From contig CALKHR010000160.1 of assembly GCA_937988885.1 (NCBI GenBank), forward strand, positions 1-11,784: a DNA stretch of 11,784 bases. Reading direction: 5' to 3'. The notes below the pieces were generated by a model. That model saw nothing but the letters and a program-made list of their open reading frames with translations, was not told the DNA's origin and did not search any database. The stretch comes from an uncultured Roseiflexaceae bacterium (lineage in GTDB: Bacteria > Chloroflexota > Chloroflexia > Chloroflexales > Roseiflexaceae). The position numbers were made by a program, and so were the translations under genes. Shown one piece after another: positions 1-4,901 of the stretch (position 1 is the first letter of the stretch; every line of letters starts with the position of its first letter).

Positions 1-13
1 CAGCGCGTTTCGT

Positions 14-122
14 TGTCATTCCGAAAGAAGTGCGTAGCACGAAATGAGGAATCTCAACGTTGTATCGTTGCATACACAATGAGATCTCTCACGTTCGTTC
101 GAGATGACAGTGTTTTTCGTCG
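14..122 (+). repeat. Palindromic repeat, copy 1 (tandem pair with copy 2)
   Basis: Core 14-109 begins TGTCATTCCGAA and ends TTCGAGATGACA, so its ends are near-perfect inverted repeats. An inner pair, GAGGAATCTC (46-55) and GAGATCTCTC (81-90), forms a second stem with two mismatches. The left arm carries a small lateral hairpin (GTGC-GTA-GCAC, 30-40), and the apical loop can form TGTAT/ATACA. A tail GTGTTTTTCGTCG (110-122) follows the stem, as in the other copies. Rightward transcription would meet a long hairpin followed by five T, so it resembles an intrinsic terminator. It lies in tandem with copy 2 at a period of about 114 bp. The array could extend left of the window. Confidence 0.85.
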
Positions 123-126
123 CGTT

Positions 127-236
127 ACACTGTCATTCCGAACGAGCCGCTAGGCGACGTGAGGAATCTCGTTGTTTTGCATTGGAATGCGCGGTGAGAT
201 CTCTCATTACATTCGAGATGACAGTGTTTTTCGTTG
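127..236 (+). repeat. Palindromic repeat, copy 2
   Basis: This is the best-formed copy. The outer arms ACACTGTCAT (127-136) and ATGACAGTGT (218-227) are perfect 10-bp inverted repeats. The inner stem is GAGGAATCTC (161-170) with GAGATCTCTC (195-204), the lateral hairpin is GCCGCTAGGC (146-155), and the apical hairpin is GCATTGGAATGC (179-190). The tail TTTTTCGTTG (227-236) matches copy 1. It lies between copy 1 and the 3' end of the leftward MFS gene, pointing toward that gene, so as a terminator it would act on rightward transcripts, not on the MFS message. Confidence 0.88.
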
Positions 237-264
237 TTTTGTCGTTGTGTTTGTCTAGAACGCA

Positions 265-295
265 GTCACCTGGTCACCGTGTTCACCTTGTCACT
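265..295 (+). repeat. Short direct repeats of GTCACC
   Basis: Four near-identical hexamers follow one another at 265-270 (GTCACC), 273-278 (GTCACC), 282-287 (TTCACC) and 290-295 (GTCACT), spaced 8-9 bp apart. They lie immediately 3' of the MFS stop codon. No palindromic operator or terminator is formed. They may be a degenerate simple repeat; no function can be assigned. Confidence 0.4.
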
Positions 296-298
296 CGC

Positions 299-1630
299 TC
301 ACTCGTCGCTCAGTGCCAGGGCGGGTGCGGGTTGGCGCGAGCCGATAAACAGCAACAGGCTGCCGAGCACAATCAGCAGCAGCAGCGCGCTAATGGTGTA
401 GATGTCCTGCGTGGCGATGGTGAGCGCCTGCTGCACCGTTGGGCTGAGCGAGTCGTTGGATTGCGCCAGTATCAGCGTGGTGCTGCTGTACTCCGTCGGT
501 ATCTCCGCGGAGAGGCGCGCGTTGAACGGCGCCCACAGCAACTGCGATCGGTACGTGTTGGCGAGCAGCGTGCCGAACACCATCAAACACAGCATCAGCC
601 CGAACTGCTGCACCGAAAGGAGCAGCATCGTCGGGGCGGGCTGCGGCACCGGGTCGCTCGGCAGCATAATCGACCACAACTGGGGCAGCGCGGCTCCAAG
701 CCCCAAGCCGATCAGCAACATCATCGCGATCATGCCGAAATGATTGCTCGCCTCGGCGCTGCCCAACACGCTCACAATCAGCAGACTAGCCAGAGTCGCG
801 ATCAGCGGCAGCGTCTGGAACAGCAGGCGAATCGGTAGCAACGGCGTTGCGCTGCGGCGCTGCTGCACCACAAACAACACGCATGCCAGCAGACCGCACA
901 GTTGCAGCACCATCGCCAAGCGACCGTTCGTCTCGGGTATCACGCTCGGCAGCGCGATGCCGAACAGCAGCAGCATGCTTCCGCCCATCAACAGCAGCAC
1001 ATGGCTGAACACGATCGGCGTGTGCTTCGCTGTGCTCGGCGGCGCCTTGCTCAGCAACGCCGTCGCCAACGCCAGCACGATCAGCGGCACCTGCCCGTAG
1101 AACAGCCAGCGCCATCCCAACCGATCGGCCAGCAGACCGCCGAGCAGCAACCCACCGATCAGCGCCAGCGCATACCCAAGCAGGAACCAACGGCGCTCAA
1201 TCGCTCCCGCATCGCCCCGCCGACTCAGCAGCACCAACGCCAACGGCAGCAACGCGCCCATCCCAACGCCCTGGACGAAGCGCGCCAGCAACAACCACAG
1301 CGCCGACTGCGCCGCGCCGCTCAGGCTCACGCCCAACAGGCTGAGCACCAACGCCGCCACAAAGCACCGCTGTAAACTCAACCGCGTCGAGAGCCGCAAC
1401 CAAATCGGCATCGTGATGAACTCGGCCAACAATGTGAGGCTCAAAGCCCAAACATACCAGGAGAATGAGTTGAATTGCACGCTCACAAGGGGAAGGCCAA
1501 CACCCACGAACGCTCGGTCGAACGCCGAAATCAGTAACCCCAGCGCTCCCGTCAGGAACATGAACGTCGACCCAAAGCGTGCCGACCACGTCGATTCGCC
1601 GATCGCCCTTGCTTCCTCAAATGCTGCCAT
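299..1630 (-). CDS. MFS transporter, DHA2-like drug/proton antiporter
   Basis: Inner-membrane secondary transporter of the major facilitator superfamily, probably a proton-coupled exporter of small toxic compounds. The substrate cannot be read from sequence. A longer frame is open to 1699, but the ATG at 1630 (MAAFEEARAIGEST) is preferred because GGAGG (complement of 1638-1642) lies 7 nt upstream, giving 443 residues. About twelve hydrophobic segments are visible. The fourth carries RFVQGVGMGALLPLAL, and the fifth and sixth contain LLGGLLADRLGWRWLFYGQV, the DHA2 (EmrB/QacA-like) signature region. The usual proline of the antiporter motif (GPxLGG) is replaced by glycine/leucine. DHA2 proteins normally have 14 segments and about 480-520 residues, so this is a short member. 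It diverges from the XRE/NB-ARC regulator gene, a plausible local controller. The family call is firm, the substrate unknown. Confidence 0.88.
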   Translation of the reverse strand: MAAFEEARAIGESTWSARFGSTFMFLTGALGLLISAFDRAFVGVGLPLVSVQFNSFSWYVWALSLTLLAEFITMPIWLRLSTRLSLQRCFVAALVLSLLGVSLSGAAQSALWLLLARFVQGVGMGALLPLALVLLSRRGDAGAIERRWFLLGYALALIGGLLLGGLLADRLGWRWLFYGQVPLIVLALATALLSKAPPSTAKHTPIVFSHVLLLMGGSMLLLFGIALPSVIPETNGRLAMVLQLCGLLACVLFVVQQRRSATPLLPIRLLFQTLPLIATLASLLIVSVLGSAEASNHFGMIAMMLLIGLGLGAALPQLWSIMLPSDPVPQPAPTMLLLSVQQFGLMLCLMVFGTLLANTYRSQLLWAPFNARLSAEIPTEYSSTTLILAQSNDSLSPTVQQALTIATQDIYTISALLLLIVLGSLLLFIGSRQPAPALALSDE

Positions 1631-1637
1631 AACACAA

Positions 1638-1642
1638 CCTCC
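1638..1642 (-). promoter_or_regulatory. Shine-Dalgarno of the MFS gene
   Basis: The complement reads GGAGG, 7 nt before the ATG at 1630. It decides the start: the upstream in-frame codons (to 1699) have no comparable site and encode residues that do not look like a membrane-protein N-terminus. Confidence 0.75.
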
Positions 1643-1778
1643 ATCCAAAAAGTCGGTGGACGGAGTGGCCTGAACCAGCATCACAAGAGCGCAAACCATT
1701 CCGCCACGCTAACTTGGCGTTACGGTCCTCGATCTAGCAAGCTTGAGCGTCCTATTGCGTTTTGAAAGGGATGTCTTA

Positions 1779-1808
1779 ACAATACCCCCCTTTCGCCTTG
1801 AAACACAA
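1779..1808 (-). promoter_or_regulatory. Possible leftward promoter for the MFS gene
   Basis: On the minus strand TTGTGT (complement of 1803-1808) and TATTGT (complement of 1779-1784) are separated by 18 nt, a weak match to sigma-70 boxes. If real, transcription starts near 1772, leaving a leader of about 140 nt. It overlaps the much better rightward promoter at 1798-1827, so the two could exclude each other. This is a weak call. Confidence 0.3.
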
Positions 1809-1827
1809 CCCTACAGCGTGATATAAT
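1798..1827 (+). promoter_or_regulatory. Sigma-70-type promoter of the XRE/NB-ARC regulator gene
   Basis: TTGAAA (1798-1803) and a perfect TATAAT (1822-1827) are separated by 18 nt. The expected start is near 1834, giving a leader of about 120 nt before the ATG at 1956. The leader contains a tandem TCGATACC repeat. Confidence 0.7.
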
Positions 1828-1857
1828 CTCGGTCGAAAAGTGATACATCTCCTACCT

Positions 1858-1873
1858 TCGATACCTCGATACC
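1858..1873. repeat. Tandem 8-bp repeat TCGATACC x2, candidate operator
   Basis: TCGATACC occurs twice back to back (1858-1865 and 1866-1873), about 25 bp downstream of the predicted start of the regulator transcript. A head-to-tail repeat in the region between divergent transporter and regulator genes could be a binding site for the regulator's HTH. This is inference from position only. Confidence 0.35.
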
Positions 1874-1944
1874 GTACAACCATCATCGAACCCATCCCAA
1901 GTCGTCGTCTCGCGCACCTATATCGCTTCTTGATTTGACATAAC

Positions 1945-1950
1945 GGGAGG
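1945..1950 (+). promoter_or_regulatory. Shine-Dalgarno of the XRE/NB-ARC regulator
   Basis: GGGAGG ends 5 nt before the ATG at 1956 and is the only good site near the N-terminus of the HTH domain, so it fixes the start. Confidence 0.7.
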
Positions 1951-1955
1951 GTGGT

Positions 1956-3200
1956 ATGCGTCAAGTGGGACAGTTTGGTACATGGCTCAAGCGCTGTCGG
2001 GCCGTGTACGGGCTAACCCAAGCCGAATTCGCGGCGCAGTTGCGCTACGCCACCATCACCTACCGCAAGATCGAGTACGGCAGCGCCCCATCGCGGGCCT
2101 TCGCCGAGCGCGTCGCCGATTTCCTGCACCTCGCGCCCGCCGCGCACCTCGCATTCCTGCACTTCGCCAGCACGGGCGAACACCCCAACCCGATGGCCTT
2201 TCTGCCGCCGATCAGTCAGCGCCCGCCGGACCTGTCGCCCACCCACCGTGTGCCCGCCCCGCCCAACCGCCTGATAGGCCGCGAAGCCGAACTGCAAGCC
2301 CTTCACGAACTGCTCGCCGACCAAAACGCCCGCCTAATCACCCTCACTGGTGGGCCAGGTGTCGGCAAGACCCGCCTCGCCCTCGAACTCGGCCAGTACA
2401 CCCAGCACCCCGCGCCGATCTTCTACGTTCCGCTGACCAACGGCTCCAGCATCCTCGCGCAGATCGCCGATGTGCTCAGCATCCCACCGCATCAAGCGCT
2501 GTTTAACGCCCTCCAGCACCAGAACGCCCTGCTCATCCTCGACCCTTGCGAGCAGCTGCTGGCCAACGCGCCCGAGGTGGCTGCGCTGCTCGACGCCTGC
2601 CCACACCTGCGTGTGCTGGCCGTGAGCCAATGCCCGTTGCGCCTGCGCGCCGAACGCGTGCTGACGATCGAGCCGCTGGACCCGCAGCCCGCCCTCGAAC
2701 TTCTGCTGGAGCGCTGGCGCGCCCGTGACCCCGCCCTGCACCTCTCGCCCGCCGACACTGAGGCGCTGATCGCCCTGAGCCGCGAACTCGATGGCCTACC
2801 CCTCGCGCTCGAACTCGCGGCGTGTTGGGCCAACCTGCTCTCGCCGCCCCAGCTGTTGGAGCGGTTGCGCACCCAGGGAGCCGACCTGCTCTGCAACGCC
2901 CAACGCGATCACGAACCGCACCACCACGACCTCCGCACCGCCTTCGAGCGCAGCATCGCCCTGCTGACGTCCCCGCAGCGGCGCCTCCTCGCGCAACTCG
3001 CCGCGCGCCCGACCTGGACGCTGCCGCAGGCCGAGGCGCTGAGCGGGCCGCAAGGTTTGGCGCTGCTCAGCAGCTTGGTGGAGCATCAGTTGGTGATGCG
3101 TTGGCCGCAGCCGGATGGCTCCGTGCAGTTGGGGCTGTTGGGGTTACTGCGGGGCGTGGTGGCCGAGCGCACGCTATCGCTCGGCGATGCGGGCCTGTAG
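1956..3200 (+). CDS. XRE-family HTH / NB-ARC-like ATPase regulator, truncated before its TPR domain
   Basis: Cytoplasmic DNA-binding regulator of the STAND/AfsR-like type, 414 residues. Residues 6-62 are an XRE helix-turn-helix (LTQAEFAAQLRYATITYRKIEYG). A proline-rich linker (about 77-103) and the motif RLIGREAEL (105-113) follow. The P-loop NTPase has a Walker A GGPGVGKT (132-139), a Walker B LLILD (192-196) and the GLPLALELA motif (281-289), then a winged-helix-like region. The usual Walker B continuation DN(C/F)EH is DPCEQ (Pro197), and the usual TSR arginine is replaced in AVSQCPLRLR (Gln226). Related proteins continue for several hundred residues of TPR repeats. This one stops at TAG (3198-3200), and the same frame after it reads like the start of that region. 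It is transcribed divergently from the MFS gene and may regulate it. The family is certain; whether it is still functional is doubtful. Confidence 0.85.
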   Translation: MRQVGQFGTWLKRCRAVYGLTQAEFAAQLRYATITYRKIEYGSAPSRAFAERVADFLHLAPAAHLAFLHFASTGEHPNPMAFLPPISQRPPDLSPTHRVPAPPNRLIGREAELQALHELLADQNARLITLTGGPGVGKTRLALELGQYTQHPAPIFYVPLTNGSSILAQIADVLSIPPHQALFNALQHQNALLILDPCEQLLANAPEVAALLDACPHLRVLAVSQCPLRLRAERVLTIEPLDPQPALELLLERWRARDPALHLSPADTEALIALSRELDGLPLALELAACWANLLSPPQLLERLRTQGADLLCNAQRDHEPHHHDLRTAFERSIALLTSPQRRLLAQLAARPTWTLPQAEALSGPQGLALLSSLVEHQLVMRWPQPDGSVQLGLLGLLRGVVAERTLSLGDAGL

Positions 3201-3260
3201 CGCGTGGTGTGTGGGTTGTTTCTGCTGGCGCAAGAGGCGCAACCTCGTGGGCAGCGCCCG
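3201..3260 (+). pseudogene. In-frame remnant of the regulator's lost TPR region
   Basis: Read in frame directly after the TAG stop, this stretch gives RVVCGLFLLAQEAQPRGQRP. That resembles the R-H-A-A-Y-F-L-A-L-A-E-E-A-E-P-R-L-R-G-P segment that follows the winged-helix domain in full-length XRE/NB-ARC/TPR regulators (from memory of the family). Recognisable similarity fades after about 20 residues, and no TPR continuation is evident before the convergent LacI gene. The best explanation is a nonsense mutation followed by loss of the rest. The resemblance is short, so confidence is moderate. Confidence 0.5.
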
Positions 3261-3336
3261 TGGTCATGCTCCGGGCTTTGGAGTGCCAGCCTCGGTGCGG
3301 GGTTCCAGGTAACTACGGCGGTGTGGTCTGCGGGGA

Positions 3337-4359
3337 CTAATCCTGCGGTGCTGGCCCGGTGCTCTCGCGCAATACCACCTCCGCTGGCAGGCGCTCCGTC
3401 TGTGGCGCCGTGCCCTGTGGCTCCAACGCTCGCGTCAGCGCACGCGCGCCGAGTTCCACCATCGGCAGGCGCACCGTCGAGAGCGACGGAGTCACATCGC
3501 GCGTCACGGGGATATCGTCGAAGCCAACCACCGAGATGCGCTGTGGCACAGGGATGCCGCGCTCGCGCAGCGCGGCCAGCACGCCGACCGCCATCGAATC
3601 GTTGAGCGCCATGATCGCGGTGATATCGGGCGCTTGGTTGAGCAGAATGTGCGTGGCGATCGCGCCGCCATCCCGCGTGAAGTCGCTGGGCACCACGTAC
3701 TTATCTGGCAGTGCGATGCCCACCTCCGCCAGCGCCTCCAGTATGCCACCGAAGCGGTCGTGACTGGTGGTGAGCACCGCCGGCCCGCCGATCACGCCGA
3801 TCCGCCGATGCCCCAACGCCAGCAGGGCGCGGGTCAGGTCGCGGGCGCCGCCATAGTTGTCGGGTAGGATCGCGTCGGCGGTGATCTTGTGCCGCCCGAT
3901 CAGCACTGTGCGCCCGCCGTTGGCCGCGAACGCGTTGACGTGCGCGGCGAGGCGCTCGGTGTACTCGGGGTCATCGAGGCCGCTGCCCGCCAGGATCAGC
4001 GCTTCGACGCGCTGGCCCTCAAGCATCGTGAAGTAGGCCAGTTCGCGCTGCGGGTCGCGATAACTGTTGCAGACCATCACCAGCCGCTCGTTGGCGCTCG
4101 CTACGTTCTGGATGCCGCGCAGGATCTCCGAGAAGTACGGGTCGCTCATATCGTGGACGATCACGCCGATCGTGCCGGTGCTGGCGCGGGCCAGCGCTTG
4201 CGCGTGCGCGTTGGGCACGTAGGCCAACTCCTGAGCGGCGGCTAGCACGCGTTGGGCGAGCGCAGGCGTGACGCTCCGCGTGCTGCCGTTAAGCACCCGT
4301 GAGGCGGTTGCGAGCGATACGCCTGCGTGGCGAGCCACATCGGCTAAGGTGGTTGGCAT
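3337..4359 (-). CDS. LacI-family transcriptional regulator
   Basis: Cytoplasmic DNA-binding repressor or activator that typically senses a sugar or related metabolite; 340 residues, the normal family length. The N-terminal HTH is TLADVARHAGVSLATASRVL (residues 4-23), with the hinge-helix region YVPNAHAQALARAS near residues 47-60. The rest is the periplasmic-binding-protein-like effector domain, starting TIGVIVHDMSDPYFSEILRG and including VVGFDDIPVTRDVTPSLSTV near the C-terminus. The start at 4359 is supported by AAAGGAA (complement of 4365-4371), 5 nt upstream. No sugar transporter or catabolic gene adjoins it, so its regulon is elsewhere or it is an orphan. It is convergent with the truncated regulator, 136 bp apart. 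Upstream lie two sets of short direct repeats and repeat copy 3. Effector unknown. Confidence 0.93.
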   Translation of the reverse strand: MPTTLADVARHAGVSLATASRVLNGSTRSVTPALAQRVLAAAQELAYVPNAHAQALARASTGTIGVIVHDMSDPYFSEILRGIQNVASANERLVMVCNSYRDPQRELAYFTMLEGQRVEALILAGSGLDDPEYTERLAAHVNAFAANGGRTVLIGRHKITADAILPDNYGGARDLTRALLALGHRRIGVIGGPAVLTTSHDRFGGILEALAEVGIALPDKYVVPSDFTRDGGAIATHILLNQAPDITAIMALNDSMAVGVLAALRERGIPVPQRISVVGFDDIPVTRDVTPSLSTVRLPMVELGARALTRALEPQGTAPQTERLPAEVVLRESTGPAPQD

Positions 4360-4370
4360 AGGTGTTCCTT

Positions 4371-4395
4371 TAGGGATAATCTACTAGGGATAATC
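4371..4395. repeat. 11-bp direct repeat TAGGGATAATC x2 upstream of the LacI gene
   Basis: TAGGGATAATC occurs at 4371-4381 and 4385-4395, a 14-bp period, starting 11 bp upstream of the ATG and overlapping the ribosome-binding site. LacI-type operators are usually palindromes, which this is not. It might be a slipped duplication or a site for another factor. Confidence 0.5.
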
Positions 4396-4421
4396 CACAG
4401 ATTTCACAGATTACACAGATT
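4396..4421. repeat. Three copies of CACAGATT at 9-bp spacing
   Basis: CACAGATT occurs at 4396-4403, 4405-4412 and 4414-4421, separated by single variable bases; on the minus strand it reads AATCTGTG three times. It directly abuts the 11-bp repeats in the LacI upstream region. The 9-bp period is close to one helical turn, so it could be an iteron-like protein site, or a simple repeat grown by slippage. Confidence 0.55.
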
Positions 4422-4485
4422 GTAATTTACTGTTTTACCACAGCCATCACAAAAACACAGGTTGACGTTCTTTACTATTCCTATT

Positions 4486-4594
4486 CAACGAAAAGCATTG
4501 TCATCTCGAACGAAGGGAGAGATCTCAAAGCTTATTCCAATGTAGATCAATGAGATTCCTCACGTCGCCTAGCGGCTTGTTTGGAATGACAATG
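4486..4594 (-). repeat. Palindromic repeat, copy 3 (inverted relative to copies 1 and 2)
   Basis: The core (4499-4591, 93 bp) on the minus strand aligns end to end with copy 2, including the left-arm block with lateral hairpin GCCGCTAGGC and GACGTGAGGAATCTC. The closing pairs differ but still pair: CATTGTCAT (4496-4504) with ATGACAATG (4586-4594). The tail on the minus strand is CTTTTCGTTG. In this orientation it could terminate leftward transcription, lying downstream of the YfhO-like gene (ends 4902) and upstream of the LacI gene. Confidence 0.85.
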
Positions 4595-4901
4595 AAAATC
4601 ATTGAAAACTGAGCAAAGACTGCATCGGAATCTCAACGGCACTGCCCAGCCGAAATTGAGCAGGACGGTGCTGTTGTTGAGAGAACGCTCGTACTCGGTA
4701 GGAGCATGCTAACACAGGCAGCCAAGCTTTGCGAGTGGTGGATGGCCGTTTAGGATGAGATTCCTAGCCACATCCCTGTAGCGTTGCAATGGCTGCCGTT
4801 CATGCGCCGCCCCTTGGGAATCAACGTGGGCATGCTGGTAGGGCGTTGTAGACGCTGGCGGCGCTACTTTTCCTAAAACCATACTGGCGAACGGGCGAGC
4901 A
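4595..4901. other. Intergenic DNA with no recognised gene
   Basis: About 300 bp between repeat copy 3 and the end of the YfhO-like gene. I find no plausible coding frame, RNA gene or clear terminator. It contains GGAATCTCA (4627-4635) and its exact reverse complement TGAGATTCC (4756-4764), which match the inner stem of the palindromic repeats and may be relics of a decayed copy. It also has an imperfect inverted repeat (CTCAACGGCAC near 4632-4642 with GTGCTGTTGTTGAG near 4668-4681) and the 8-bp palindrome AGCATGCT (4703-4710). Confidence 0.4.

Noticed and set aside
104..838. Long rightward open frame across the repeats and the end of the MFS gene
   Set aside because: It is low-complexity Arg/Gln/His-rich, runs through the palindromic repeats and is antisense to a clear transporter gene.
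1935..1940. Perfect TTGACA just upstream of the regulator ATG
   Set aside because: A matching -10 would fall inside the coding region; the promoter at 1798-1827 is far better placed.
1776..1964. 62-codon leftward frame in the divergent promoter region
   Set aside because: It lies across the promoter and leader of the regulator, overlaps its start, and shows no domain or credible ribosome-binding site.
3249..3259. GGGC-AGC-GCCC hairpin as a bidirectional terminator between the convergent regulator genes
   Set aside because: The stem is only 4 bp with no T tract on either side.
4396..4421. CRISPR-like array from the CACAGATT repeats
   Set aside because: The repeats are 8 bp with single-base spacing, with no spacers and no cas genes.
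14..4594. Composite transposon
   Set aside because: There is no transposase or integrase in the window and the flanking repeats are only about 100 bp; only the bracketing is reported.
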